Origin: Nonomuraea ceibae
GTDB lineage: Bacteria > Actinomycetota > Actinomycetes > Streptosporangiales > Streptosporangiaceae
Assembly (NCBI RefSeq): GCF_019396325.1
Contig: NZ_JAHKRO010000094.1
Coordinates: 1 to 35,253, forward strand
Reading direction: 5' to 3'
Length of the DNA stretch: 35,253 bases
The position numbers and the translations under genes are program-made. Every line of letters begins with the position of its first letter. Position 1 is the stretch's first letter. This document shows, in pieces, positions 22,379 through 29,699 of this stretch. Below the pieces are notes generated by a model. It ran no database searches and was not told the origin of the DNA. It saw only the letters and a list, made by a program, of their open reading frames with translations.

Positions 22379-23920
22379 TTAGCCGAAGCTCTCGGCCACG
22401 TCGTAGTCCTCTTCGAGGATGTGCGCCCAGGTCTCCAGCAGCCACCGGGCCAGCGTCACCGCGTAGAACGGCGTCACATCCGTCAAGCTCCGGCGCCGGT
22501 CCAGCGCCCATGCATCGCCCAGCGGCCGCGTGCGGGCGCCCTTCACCGCGGCGGTGAGCTCCATCTGGTCCAGGTGCACGATGACGCCCTGGTTCATCGC
22601 GTCGGCCATCTGGCCGCACGCCTCCACCGCGTCGTTGGTGCGCACGATGGCCAGGTCCCCCCGCTTCGGGTGCTCCTTGTCCTCCGGCGCCTTGACGCCG
22701 GCGGCCACCAGATCGTCGATGAGCGACCCGGCCGGCGACCCGGTCGAGGCGATCGCCACCCCGACCGGGTTCCACAGCTTGCGCAGCAGCACCGCGGCGG
22801 CGACCACCCAATCGGTGCCCGGGCGCCGATCCACGACCTCGAGATGGATGCGCCCGTCGGGACGGCGTGAGGCCAGCCCGATGGTCGACGTGCTCCGGTC
22901 CTGCGACACCTCGATGGCGATCGCCACATCGGGGCCGGCCTGCGACGCCTCATCGGCCAGAGGTGGCCACGCCTTCACCGGCACGTTGGGATCCTGCGGC
23001 GGCGCCTGCTTGCGGGTCCGGTTCAGGTACGCCCGGTCGAACTCGCCGGGGTCGAGCTTCTCCAGCTCGGCCCGCACCGTGTCCTCCGAGACGGTGAACC
23101 CCAGCGCCGGCAGGCACACCCGCCACGTGGCCGGGTCGTCGCGTCTCAGGTGCTCGGGCGCGAACCACTCGAAGTAGGCGACGCGCCGGCGGATGCCCAG
23201 CCGCCACAGCTCCATGATTAGCTCGCGGCCAGCCTCGCGCTTCTTGTTCAGCCAGATCGACTTTTCGGTGCCGCCCGCGCTGGCCCACCACAGCTGGGCC
23301 ATGTCCCTGGTCAGCATGGCGGGGGAGAACGCCTGCTCCAGCCGGTCATCCTCATGGGCGAACGCCTCGTCAATCACCCCGAGGTCGAGCGGCGGACCGT
23401 GGCCGGCCTTCTCCGTGTTGCTGGTGATGCCGAGCTTGGAGCGGGTCTTGCCCCAGATGATCGCCTCGTTGCCGTTGGACATCCGGGTGCGGTACTTCCC
23501 GGCCAGCGATGACCCGTCCATGGTGACGAGGAACTCGTCCTCGAACCGCTCGCGGGCCATGCCGCGCGTCTGCGCCGCGTACACGACCCGCTGGCGCGTC
23601 CAGGCCGCGATCCGGTGCACCATCAGCCCGAGGATCTGCTGCGTCTTGCCCTGCTGGCGCGGCACGGACAGGCCCACCTCGCGGTACGCGAATAGGCCGG
23701 TGGCCGGGTCGATCTCCAGCGCGACATCCAGCACGTACTTCTGCCACGGCATCGGGGGAAAGCCGAGCCGCTCCATGACCTTCCACGCCTTCGGGCCCAG
23801 AGACGGGAACTCCGGCCGCCGCGGCGTCCCCCACAACGGCGGGCACTCCAGGCCGTACAGCTCCCGGCACTGCTCGGCGAACTCAGGAGGGCTCTGCCAG
23901 GTCTCCGAGGTCGTCGTCAT
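22379..23920 (-). CDS. Terminase large subunit (513 aa)
   Basis: This is the packaging ATPase-nuclease. A Terminase_1-like ATPase contains Walker A SVPRQQGKTQ at about residues 85-94 and Walker B LGVIDEAFAHED at about 180-191. A coupling motif SAGGTEKS lies after it. The C-terminal RNase H-like nuclease has its first acidic strand around DVAIAIEVSQDRSTSTIGLA and a late aspartate in HLEVVDRRPGTDW. ATG at 23920 directly abuts AGGAGG, so a TTG at 23944 is an alternative. Either start overlaps the small-subunit gene, which ends at 23883. Confidence 0.95.
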   Translation of the reverse strand: MTTTSETWQSPPEFAEQCRELYGLECPPLWGTPRRPEFPSLGPKAWKVMERLGFPPMPWQKYVLDVALEIDPATGLFAYREVGLSVPRQQGKTQQILGLMVHRIAAWTRQRVVYAAQTRGMARERFEDEFLVTMDGSSLAGKYRTRMSNGNEAIIWGKTRSKLGITSNTEKAGHGPPLDLGVIDEAFAHEDDRLEQAFSPAMLTRDMAQLWWASAGGTEKSIWLNKKREAGRELIMELWRLGIRRRVAYFEWFAPEHLRRDDPATWRVCLPALGFTVSEDTVRAELEKLDPGEFDRAYLNRTRKQAPPQDPNVPVKAWPPLADEASQAGPDVAIAIEVSQDRSTSTIGLASRRPDGRIHLEVVDRRPGTDWVVAAAVLLRKLWNPVGVAIASTGSPAGSLIDDLVAAGVKAPEDKEHPKRGDLAIVRTNDAVEACGQMADAMNQGVIVHLDQMELTAAVKGARTRPLGDAWALDRRRSLTDVTPFYAVTLARWLLETWAHILEEDYDVAESFG

Positions 23921-24161
23921 CCTCCTCGCCCCGCCCCTCCACAAGCTGCGCCAGCGTCTGGCGCAGCTCCCGGTTCAGCTGCGGGAGCGTCCTGGCGTCA
24001 GTGGCCGGAACCGGCGTCCCGCACTCTGCGCAGCGCTCGTCAGGCAGCCCGTCGATTACCTGCGCGAGCCGGTAGGCCATCTGCGCCAGCGACGGCTCGA
24101 CGCCCACCAGGTCACCGAGCTCCTCGACGTCGTCGCGCACGACCTTCTCAACGGGCCCCAT
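23883..24161 (-). CDS. Probable terminase small subunit (92 aa)
   Basis: The position directly upstream of and overlapping the large terminase suits the DNA-recognition subunit. The protein is mostly helical: VEKVVRDDVEELGDLVGVEP, SLAQMAYRLAQVIDGL, then a small CAECG knuckle, ARTLPQLNRELRQTLAQLVE, and an acidic tail EEDDDDLGDLAEPS. The Arg/Leu-rich helix before the acidic tail is what I associate with actinophage small terminases. No HTH is visible, which makes this a position-supported inference. ATG at 24161 overlaps the 66-aa gene by 14 bases. Confidence 0.6.
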   Translation of the reverse strand: MGPVEKVVRDDVEELGDLVGVEPSLAQMAYRLAQVIDGLPDERCAECGTPVPATDARTLPQLNRELRQTLAQLVEGRGEEDDDDLGDLAEPS

Positions 24162-24348
24162 GCGCCACCATCCGCTCGAGCGCCTGCTCGGCCTGACGCC
24201 GGCGCATCGCGGGCCGCCCGGTGTCGCAGCACGCCTCACGGCCGTACAGGCGGCCGCTGCCCGGCTCGATGGCCGTTCCGTGGTAGCTGCACTCTGCCGG
24301 CAGGCACTCCAGCGCGGCGCGGATCGCCGCGGCGGCCCGCTCGTCCAT
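24148..24348 (-). CDS. Small hypothetical protein next to terminase (66 aa)
   Basis: ATG at 24348 follows GGAGGG by about five bases. The frame is open upstream to 24420 but lacks a better site. It is an alanine/arginine-rich helical protein with spaced cysteines: ALECLPAECSYHGTAIEP, then YGREACCDTGRPAMRRR. It could coordinate a metal ion. It is the first gene after the putative cos region and overlaps the small-terminase gene. The role is unknown. Confidence 0.65.
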   Translation of the reverse strand: MDERAAAAIRAALECLPAECSYHGTAIEPGSGRLYGREACCDTGRPAMRRRQAEQALERMVAHGAR

Positions 24349-24476
24349 GCGGCCCTCCAAGATCGTCCGTTGGTGATCGCCCCGGGGGGAGAAAAAAAGG
24401 GAGACAGTGTGATGGGTCACCCGGCTTCGCCTTCAAAAAGCTTTGACCTGCGGAAACGCTCTGACCTGCGGAAACG
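24349..24476. other. Candidate cos/packaging region with 15-bp direct repeats
   Basis: This noncoding gap lies between the HNH gene and the terminase cluster, the place where cos sits in HK97-like phages. It contains TGACCTGCGGAAACG twice, at 24444-24458 and 24462-24476 (18-bp period), a GC-rich palindromic run CCCCGGGG at 24380-24388 followed by a purine/A-tract, and no open frame. The cleavage position cannot be read from sequence. Confidence 0.5.
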
Positions 24477-24824
24477 TCACCGCTGCGGCCCGGCGTACCA
24501 GTCACGCGAGGTGCGGAGCTTCGGCCTGACCGCCGTCAGCGGCTTGTTGCCACGTGCCGTGTTGCACTTGCGCCCGCACACCGGGCACGGTGCGTTGGCT
24601 CCGTGCGCGGGCCGCATCGCGTGCGGATCGATGGGCTGGTCGGCGTCCTTGCTGATGGGTACGAGATGGTCCGCCTCGCCCGCGCCGTGGTGTCCGCACA
24701 GGTGGCAGAGGTCGCCGTAGATCTCGAACATCCGCTCGCGCGCTGTGCGGTAGGGGCGCCCGGACCGGTGCGGAGAGGCTGGCACGGCCACCCCCTCACG
24801 CCGTAGTGACGGGTCCCCGGGCAT
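24477..24824 (-). CDS. HNH endonuclease (115 aa)
   Basis: A phage HNH nuclease, which in HK97-like phages assists terminase in cos cleavage. The zinc-finger frame CHLCG...CPVCGRKCN brackets the catalytic segment GEADHLVPISKDADQP (first His of HNH), and the domain ends in NTARGNK. ATG at 24824 gives 115 residues; GTG near 24791 is an alternative with a better purine-rich site. The gene reads toward the candidate cos region and terminase, the usual arrangement. Confidence 0.88.
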   Translation of the reverse strand: MPGDPSLRREGVAVPASPHRSGRPYRTARERMFEIYGDLCHLCGHHGAGEADHLVPISKDADQPIDPHAMRPAHGANAPCPVCGRKCNTARGNKPLTAVRPKLRTSRDWYAGPQR

Positions 24825-24867
24825 GCGAGATCGCCCGAGGTCAGGATGCCTGTGGATAACCTGATCG

Positions 24868-25638
24868 TCAAGCTGGTTCGCGCCGCTCGCTGCGGTCTCG
24901 TACGCGCTTGGCCAGCCAGTCCCATTCGTACAGTGGCCAGCATGGGCATCCGCGCCACCAGGTGCCCACATCCTTGCTCGGCGGCTCGCAAGCGTTCTCA
25001 CACACGATGGCGATCTGCTGCGGGCACTGGTGGCAGAATCGCCGGTCTGGCTCGCCGTGCACGCAGTCGTGCCGGGAGAGCAGGTCACGCACGCGCCAGG
25101 TCGTCCCGCCTCCGGCCGGCGTCTCCGGCGTGACGCCACGACACCACGGACACACCACATCGAGGGCCTGGCCGTCGTACACGAGGGCCAAGGCCCGGGC
25201 GATCGTGGCGACCATGGCCCGCGTCCGGACGTACGCCCACAGCGCGAGCTCGTGGGTGACGGCGGGCTCAGCGAGCCGCGCGAGGGCGTACACGAGCCAC
25301 GGCCGGGCGTCGGCCAGGCCCGTGCTGGGCGGCGGCAGGACCGGGCACATGAGCACCAGGCCGAGCTCGTCCGCCAGGTGCACGATATCTACGAGCAGGT
25401 CCGTGATGAGGTCGAGCACCGGGACGCGCACCGGCGCTGGGCTGACGCCGATCGCGTCCGCGGTACGGTCGAGGCGCTCCAGCCACGCCTCGTGATCACG
25501 CGCGTCGCGCTCGTCGGCGGTCAGGCGCGGTCGCCGAAACGGTGCCGGCGTGCCGAGGAGGCGCTGGCTGTGCAGATCCGGCCAGTAGGCAGCCACCCAC
25601 CGGAGATCAGCGATCGCACGCTCGGCAAGCGTCGCCAC
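24868..25638 (-). CDS. Hypothetical zinc-binding early protein (256 aa)
   Basis: The N-terminal two thirds is helical without known motifs (ERAIADLRWVAAYWPDLHSQ, LDLITDLLVDIVHLADELGL). The C-terminal third carries many cysteines and histidines: CPWCRGVTPETP, HDCVHGEPDRRFCHQCP, CENACEPPSKD, then CPCWPLYEWDW. That suggests one or two zinc sites. The GTG start at 25638 immediately follows the TAG of a 9-codon reading frame. It lies upstream of HNH on the same transcript. No function can be assigned. Confidence 0.75.
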   Translation of the reverse strand: MATLAERAIADLRWVAAYWPDLHSQRLLGTPAPFRRPRLTADERDARDHEAWLERLDRTADAIGVSPAPVRVPVLDLITDLLVDIVHLADELGLVLMCPVLPPPSTGLADARPWLVYALARLAEPAVTHELALWAYVRTRAMVATIARALALVYDGQALDVVCPWCRGVTPETPAGGGTTWRVRDLLSRHDCVHGEPDRRFCHQCPQQIAIVCENACEPPSKDVGTWWRGCPCWPLYEWDWLAKRVRDRSERREPA

Positions 25639-25668
25639 CTATCCACGCAGGTGCAGCCAATCCACCAT
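25639..25668 (-). CDS. Possible 9-aa leader peptide abutting the 256-aa gene
   Basis: MVDWLHLRG ends with TAG directly before the GTG of the next gene, in the same frame. A G-rich stretch (GGGGGTG) stands seven bases before its ATG. It could couple translation into the downstream gene, which has no good ribosome-binding site of its own. The evidence is slight. Confidence 0.3.
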   Translation of the reverse strand: MVDWLHLRG

Positions 25669-25715
25669 GTCGATCACCCCCCATTTATCGTAGCTATTTT
25701 CGAGTTCACGCAGCG

Positions 25716-25823
25716 TTAGGTGATGCGGATACGTGTCCGGCCGCAGTAGCACCGCTGGATCCTGACCCGGCCGATCGCCTCGACGTAGACCCAGCGATGC
25801 CGGAAGTGGATCCTGCCTGTCAT
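25716..25823 (-). CDS. Tiny basic protein (35 aa)
   Basis: The ATG at 25823 overlaps the upstream stop (ATGA), a strong sign of real translation. The product is beta-like and basic: MTGRIHFRHRWVYVEAIGRV, then RIQRCYCGRTRIRIT, with one CYC pair. It ends in TAA at 25716. It may be a nucleic acid-binding peptide or half a zinc site completed in a dimer. No family is recognised. Confidence 0.65.
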   Translation of the reverse strand: MTGRIHFRHRWVYVEAIGRVRIQRCYCGRTRIRIT

Positions 25824-26071
25824 GGCCTGCGGACGACACGCCACGCGAGCCTGATCCGCCGCCGCAGCGGCAGGTTGCTCGTGAGGATGATGAAGGCGTA
25901 CGCGGCGATCTCCGCCTCGCTCACCCCCTTCAGCTGGGCCAGCGCCTCGACGACCTCGACCACGCGCCGCCCGGCAGGGGTCCAGTCCGCGCGGCGGGCC
26001 TCGTTCTCGGCTCGCGCGCCCTGCTCCCAGATCGTGTACTCGCGGCTGCCATACGGCGGGATCTCAGCCAT
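25820..26071 (-). CDS. Hypothetical protein (83 aa)
   Basis: The protein is mostly helical: YGSREYTIWEQGARAENEAR, then VVEVVEALAQLKGVSEAEIA, then a moderately hydrophobic stretch AYAFIILTSN and a basic tail LRRRIRLAWRVVRRP. Overlaps on both sides (8 nt with the membrane-protein gene upstream, ATGA with the 35-aa gene downstream) show it belongs to the leftward early operon. Function unknown. Confidence 0.7.
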   Translation of the reverse strand: MAEIPPYGSREYTIWEQGARAENEARRADWTPAGRRVVEVVEALAQLKGVSEAEIAAYAFIILTSNLPLRRRIRLAWRVVRRP

Positions 26072-26327
26072 GCAGCGGCCCTCCGGGAGGCTGCCGCACG
26101 TCGGTGGTACGGCGCGGGTCGGCCAGGCGCACCCGCTGGCGGGCGATCGTCTGCAGGGCGCAGGAGGTGCGGGCGGCCAGGAATGCGGCGGCGAACATCC
26201 AGACGGCGAGCCATCCGCCGGCGGAGATCGCCTGCCACAAGCCGAGGCTCCAGGCGAACCCGGCGACCAGGGCGTAGCCGCGGCCGGCCCGCTCGGGCGG
26301 CGTCGGCGTTGAGGACGGGGCGGTCAT
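26064..26327 (-). CDS. Small membrane protein (87 aa)
   Basis: ATG at 26327 has CGGAG a few bases upstream. An N-terminal Pro/Thr-rich segment leads to two closely spaced hydrophobic segments, about residues 18-35 (YALVAGFAWSLGLWQAI) and 38-55 (GGWLAVWMFAAAFLAA), forming a hairpin. A basic cytosolic tail (QTIARQRVRLADPRRTTDV) follows. It overlaps genes on both sides. A membrane-associated early function such as exclusion or replication anchoring is possible but not shown. Confidence 0.7.
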   Translation of the reverse strand: MTAPSSTPTPPERAGRGYALVAGFAWSLGLWQAISAGGWLAVWMFAAAFLAARTSCALQTIARQRVRLADPRRTTDVRQPPGGPLHG

Positions 26328-26527
26328 GTGCTCCGCCTCGGGGTGGTGGCGGTGTCGGGGACGTAGAGGCCGCGGCGCAGTGCGGCCGCGGGGACGTGGC
26401 GCATGCAGATGCGCTCCCACTGGCGCAGGCCGGTGAACCAGCACCAGCCGGCGGACGCGTGCACGCCGTAGGTGCAGTTGCGATCGCTCACGGGCGAAGG
26501 CGGCAGCGGCCGCGGGATGTCAGTCAC
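26324..26527 (-). CDS. Hypothetical protein, Cys/Trp-rich (67 aa)
   Basis: The GTG at 26527 overlaps the upstream stop by eight bases. The centre holds NCTYGVHASAGWCWFTGLRQ and WERICMRHVPAAALRRGLYV, with three Cys and three Trp spread over 30 residues. This may form a small metal site or a disulfide-free core. The proline-rich start (DIPRPLPPSP) looks disordered. There are no family matches I recognise. Confidence 0.6.
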   Translation of the reverse strand: MTDIPRPLPPSPVSDRNCTYGVHASAGWCWFTGLRQWERICMRHVPAAALRRGLYVPDTATTPRRST

Positions 26528-26789
26528 CGAGCACCTGCTGGAGGTCGGCCAGCATCTGCCAGATGACGTCGGCACGGGCGCCGGCGATGCCGGCGCTGGG
26601 GTGGTCGGCGGTGTCGCGCATGTAGATGGCCTCCTGCCGGCGGCCGGTCCACACCTGGCGAAACACCTCCAGGCGGGCAGCGATCTCGCCGTCGGCCTCG
26701 GCCCGGGGGCCGCCCGGGAGCGAGCCGGCGGCGCCCGCGCCCATGAGGGAGGCGAACGTCTCGTCGCTGGTGGTGTTGTTGTCTGTCAT
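26520..26789 (-). CDS. Hypothetical protein (89 aa)
   Basis: An acidic, helical protein: DNNTTSDETFASLMGAGAAG, EIAARLEVFRQVWTGRRQEA, then HPSAGIAGARADVIWQMLAD. ATG at 26789 overlaps the upstream stop (ATGA). No cysteines or membrane segments. It belongs to the leftward early operon. Function unknown. Confidence 0.65.
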   Translation of the reverse strand: MTDNNTTSDETFASLMGAGAAGSLPGGPRAEADGEIAARLEVFRQVWTGRRQEAIYMRDTADHPSAGIAGARADVIWQMLADLQQVLGD

Positions 26790-27127
26790 CGGGTCTTCCA
26801 GGTGGTGTAGCGCCGGACGGGTGCCCGGCGGCGGGGTCGGGGACGTGGGGCCGGCAGGCCGGGGATGGCCTGCTGGACAACGCGGCGAGGGCAGGCGGCC
26901 ACGTGGGGCTTGTACGTGCTCTCCAGGTGCTCGGGCGGCCGGGCGTCGCGACCGCTCAGGGAGCGCGAGCGCCAGCGGCCGGTGCCGTCCCGGTAGACGG
27001 CCTGGTTGCCGTCAGGATGCGGCTCGGCGTCGACGGGCATGCGGCGTCCGTGCTCGGTCATGGTCATCAGCACCAGGGCGCCGCACCCGGCCGGACACGG
27101 CTCTAACTCGGTGGGGGACGGGATCAC
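26786..27127 (-). CDS. Zinc-knuckle protein (113 aa)
   Basis: GTG at 27127 has GGAGG six bases upstream. ELEPCPAGCGALVLMTMTEHG is a small knuckle, and a distant HVAACPRR could complete a Cys3His-type site. The region between contains strands (RMPVDAEPHPDG, AVYRDGTGRWRSRSL), and the C terminus is basic and proline-rich (PRPRPRRRAPVRRY). This looks like a nucleic acid-binding protein typical of actinophage early regions. The stop overlaps the next start. Confidence 0.65.
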   Translation of the reverse strand: MIPSPTELEPCPAGCGALVLMTMTEHGRRMPVDAEPHPDGNQAVYRDGTGRWRSRSLSGRDARPPEHLESTYKPHVAACPRRVVQQAIPGLPAPRPRPRRRAPVRRYTTWKTR

Positions 27128-27141
27128 GGAGGCCTCCAGCG

Positions 27142-27531
27142 TCAGTCCGGCTGCACGTCGGTCGGGCGGACCAGGCGCAGCTCGGGCGCCTCGGCCAAGG
27201 CCTCGCTGACCCGCACGATCACGTCAGAGGCGGGCGGCACGCCGTACACGGCGCTGCGCACCAGGGCGCGCAGGTCCTCGGTCGGGAGAGCCGACCAGCC
27301 GATGCGGCCGCACAGGTGCTGCAGGTCGGCCGACAGGGTTCGGGCGTAGTCGGCGTGGGTCGGGTCGATCATGGGGACGGGCCCGCCGGTCGCCGCGGGC
27401 GGGGTGGTGTCGGCCAGCAGCGCGACGACGTCGGCCAGCGGCGGCACGGGACGGCCGTGCAGCCGCTCGTCCCGGCAGTCGGCGCACATCTTCGGGTCCG
27501 CGCTGCGGTGGTCGCAGCGGGGCGCGCTCAC
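27142..27531 (-). CDS. Hypothetical protein with N-terminal CxxC knuckle (129 aa)
   Basis: The GTG at 27531 overlaps the stop of the HTH gene (GTGA). The N terminus holds RCDHRS and KMCADCRDERLHG, a possible Cys3His zinc site within 25 residues. A helical body follows (ADVVALLADTTPPA, YARTLSADLQHLCGRIGWSA, EDLRALVRSAVYG). The pairing with the HTH gene suggests a joint role, perhaps in replication (inference). Confidence 0.65.
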   Translation of the reverse strand: MSAPRCDHRSADPKMCADCRDERLHGRPVPPLADVVALLADTTPPAATGGPVPMIDPTHADYARTLSADLQHLCGRIGWSALPTEDLRALVRSAVYGVPPASDVIVRVSEALAEAPELRLVRPTDVQPD

Positions 27532-28532
27532 GCCGCGGCTCCGCGAGCGTGCCACCGTGCCCTGATCGCCTGCAGCTCCGCGCGAGCCTGCGCGCGGGCC
27601 GCGGCCGCGTCGCCGTCGACGGCCTCCTCCTGGCTCGGCGGCGCCTGCTGGGGCACGTACGTCGACGGCGGCCGCCAGGCGGTGTGCTGGGGCTGGTCGT
27701 CCTCGAGCAGCATCCGGTCCAGCCGCCAGCGCGCGGCCGCCGCCGGGTGGTCGGCCAGCTCGACCCCGGCCAGCGCCCGGGCGAGCTGGCCGGTGTCGTA
27801 CCCGGCGATCAGCAGCGCGACCACGCTGGGCGCCAGGTACCAGGGCAGGTCGAGCCGGGCCAGCGTGCGCAGCGCGAGCTCGCCGTATCGGCGCGGGTAG
27901 CGGCCGATCAGGGTCAGGACCTGGCCGGGGGTCAGCCACAGGTGCCCCTGGTCCTTCGGTGCTGGCAGTGGCGGAAGCGCAGCGAGGCGTTCCAGGTCCG
28001 CGACGGTGGCCACCAGCGTGGTCTGTGAGGGGGCGGAAGATGAGAAGGGGTTAACTGGTTCTATGTGCGGTTCTCGAACGCATGTTCCGACCTGGGGCTG
28101 GTCGGAGTCGTCGCAGGTCGGAACATGTGCGCTCTCGCGTGAGGTGTGCTCGCCGGTGACGTCGAGCTGACCCGCCTGCTCGGCGGCCAGCGCGGCGTCG
28201 AGCAGGACCCACGCTTCGTGCGGCCGGGGCAGAGTGCCCGGCGTGTCGACGACGACGATCAGGTGCTGCCACTGGCCGCGGCCGAGGCAGCGTCGCACCT
28301 GCAGCACGTGGCCATGCTCGGCCAGCGCGTTGTTGCCGGCGCGCAGCTGCCCGACGCTGAGGCCGTACGCCGCGGCGATCTCCGCGCGGTCGGTGCCGGG
28401 CTCGGGCGGGGCGGTCAGGTAGCGCATCAGGAGGCCGAGCGTGGCCGGGGGCAGGCCAACGGCCGCGCGGATGGCGTCCACGAGGTCGGTAGCGTGCATG
28501 TAGGCCAGCACGAAGGTTCCGGTCAGGGTCAT
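27528..28532 (-). CDS. Winged-helix/HTH protein, candidate replication factor (334 aa)
   Basis: The largest early protein. Residues about 10-110 contain helices and a winged-helix pattern (LLMRYLTAPPEPGTDRAEIA, AYGLSVGQLRAGNNALAEHG, VLQVRRCLGRGQWQHLIVVV), where the last part is the wing. A variable linker (about 130-195) leads to a helical C-terminal region (GHLWLTPGQVLTLIGRYPRR, then DLPWYLAPSVVALLIAGYDT) and an Ala/Arg-rich tail. This architecture is common in actinobacterial phages and integrative elements, where it is annotated only as a helix-turn-helix protein. A replisome-organiser or DnaD-like role is plausible because no other replication gene is present. ATG at 28532 follows GAGGGG. 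Confidence 0.75.
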   Translation of the reverse strand: MTLTGTFVLAYMHATDLVDAIRAAVGLPPATLGLLMRYLTAPPEPGTDRAEIAAAYGLSVGQLRAGNNALAEHGHVLQVRRCLGRGQWQHLIVVVDTPGTLPRPHEAWVLLDAALAAEQAGQLDVTGEHTSRESAHVPTCDDSDQPQVGTCVREPHIEPVNPFSSSAPSQTTLVATVADLERLAALPPLPAPKDQGHLWLTPGQVLTLIGRYPRRYGELALRTLARLDLPWYLAPSVVALLIAGYDTGQLARALAGVELADHPAAAARWRLDRMLLEDDQPQHTAWRPPSTYVPQQAPPSQEEAVDGDAAAARAQARAELQAIRARWHARGAAA

Positions 28533-28605
28533 GTGCAGCCCCTCGGGGGCATGCGGGAGGAGAGCTCGCGGGAGCTCGGTGCCGCCGCCATGGTGGTGCG
28601 CCTCT

Positions 28606-28824
28606 CTACGGGTCAGGGGTCGGGTGGGGCGGGTGCGGGGCGGTATGTCGGTCGGCCCAGGCGGCGATCCGGTCAGGGCTGCGGCCGGGGTAGCCGTCGC
28701 GCAGCCGGTCGACCGCGCCGCGGTGCACGTCGGCCTCCGTGAAGACCTGCCACCAGGCCAGGCCGCGGGCGCGCTTGAGCGCCACCACGCGGTCGTACAG
28801 GGCACGTGCCTCGTCCGGCGTCAT
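28606..28824 (-). CDS. Small HTH-like protein (72 aa)
   Basis: The protein starts with a helix (DEARALYDRVVALKRARGLA), then WWQVFTEADVHRGAVDRLRD and GYPGRSPDRIAAWADRH. The pattern resembles a small XRE-type helix-turn-helix lacking the last helices. ATG at 28824 overlaps the stop of the membrane gene (ATGA). The His/Pro-rich tail is disordered. It could be an early regulator (inference). About 70 bases without a clear gene separate it from the HTH gene. Confidence 0.65.
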   Translation of the reverse strand: MTPDEARALYDRVVALKRARGLAWWQVFTEADVHRGAVDRLRDGYPGRSPDRIAAWADRHTAPHPPHPTPDP

Positions 28825-28991
28825 CGCATCGAGCCGAGCAGGAACGCCAGGAGGGCCGCGTAGCCCAGCAGGGCGCCCGCGGCCGCGGCCGCCACCGCGC
28901 GCAGCGCCCGGCCGCGGAGGTGGGCCCGTTCAGCCGCGGCCAGGAGCGCGCCGATCACGAGCACGAGGGCGGCCAGGCCGATCACGAGCAC
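28821..28991 (-). CDS. Small two-TM membrane protein (56 aa)
   Basis: It starts at GTG 28991 with GGAGGGG five bases upstream, overlapping the upstream gene's last codons region. The sequence has two hydrophobic segments, MLVIGLAALVLVIGALLAAA and about residues 32-54 (AVAAAAAGALLGYAALLAF), separated by a basic loop ERAHLRGRALR. Its stop overlaps the next ATG. It is the second small membrane protein of the early operon. The function is unknown. Confidence 0.7.
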   Translation of the reverse strand: MLVIGLAALVLVIGALLAAAERAHLRGRALRAVAAAAAGALLGYAALLAFLLGSMR

Positions 28992-28993
28992 CG

Positions 28994-29497
28994 CTACCCC
29001 TCCGCGCCGCTGCCGGCCGGGGCGACCTCGACGGGCTCGACGGGCTCGACGGTCTGGGCAGCCTTCATGGCGTCATGCAGGCGGCGCAGCTCTCCCAGGC
29101 CGTCGGGGCCGGTGGCGATCGTCACCGCGGTGACGTAGGCGTGGCAGCCGGGGGCGAGCAGGTCGCGCTGGGCGAGGTCGGCGGTGCGGATCAGCTCGAT
29201 CAGCTCGCACGTCCACTCGTCCGGCTCCTCCTCGGCCCCGGCGTCGGCGCGGTAGGCGGAATCCAGCCACCACCGGACGTGGCCGAGGACGTCGGCGGTC
29301 ATCTCGATCAGCGAGGGCGGCGCGTCGACCAGGCGGTGCACGAGGTCGTAGGCGGCGGCCGGGGGCAGGACGATCAGCCCGTGGTAGGTGTCGTCGACGT
29401 AGATGCGGACGAGCTCGAACCCGGCCGGTCCGGCGGGGGCGAGGTCGGCCCGGAGGCCAGAGGTGCGCGCAGGGAGCGTGCTGGCATATGCGGTCAT
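28994..29497 (-). CDS. Hypothetical early protein (167 aa)
   Basis: The protein has a beta-rich beginning (FELVRIYVDDTYHGLIVLPP) followed by helices (AAAYDLVHRLVDAPPSLIEM, ADVLGHVRWWLDSAYR, CELIELIRTADLAQRDLL), and an acidic repeat VEPVEPVEVAPAG at the end. No motif is recognised. ATG at 29497 follows a weak GGAATG. It is the first gene after the 180-bp noncoding interval 29498-29677, so it probably heads its own transcript. Confidence 0.7.
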   Translation of the reverse strand: MTAYASTLPARTSGLRADLAPAGPAGFELVRIYVDDTYHGLIVLPPAAAYDLVHRLVDAPPSLIEMTADVLGHVRWWLDSAYRADAGAEEEPDEWTCELIELIRTADLAQRDLLAPGCHAYVTAVTIATGPDGLGELRRLHDAMKAAQTVEPVEPVEVAPAGSGAEG

Positions 29498-29597
29498 GTC
29501 ACATTCCGGGTGTGAGTGGGGCGGCCGCCGGTGCGGCCGGCGGCCGTGGTGCTGGGTGGTGCGAGGTCGTGCTCGAGGGATGCGTACGGGTCGCGTA

Positions 29598-29660
29598 CGC
29601 GGCAGGGAGGGCCTGCCGCGGCCGGGTCGTCCCGTCGGCCGGGGAAGTGGCCGACGGGAC
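29598..29660 (-). terminator. Tandem hairpins separating two early transcription units
   Basis: CGCGGCAGG (29598-29606) pairs with 29612-29620, and GTCCCGTCGGCC (29629-29640) pairs perfectly with GGCCGACGGGAC (29649-29660). They lie just past the end of the upstream leftward gene cluster (stop at 29678) and before the gene at 29497. Together they fill most of the noncoding interval. Confidence 0.65.
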
Positions 29661-29672
29661 CGTGAAGCCGGG

Positions 29673-29699
29673 GCGCGTCACGTCCAGGACGTCACGCGC
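29673..29699. repeat. 27-bp palindrome at the end of the 44-aa gene
   Basis: The arms GCGCGT/ACGCGC and ACGTCC/GGACGT are symmetric about a central A, with only the C-C pair mismatched. It could bind a dimeric regulator or fold in RNA. It overlaps the last codons of the 44-aa gene. Confidence 0.4.

Noticed and set aside
28529..28591. A 20-codon frame whose stop overlaps the start of the HTH gene
   Set aside because: It is coupled by ATGA, but the sequence is low complexity and too short to judge. It could at most be a leader peptide.
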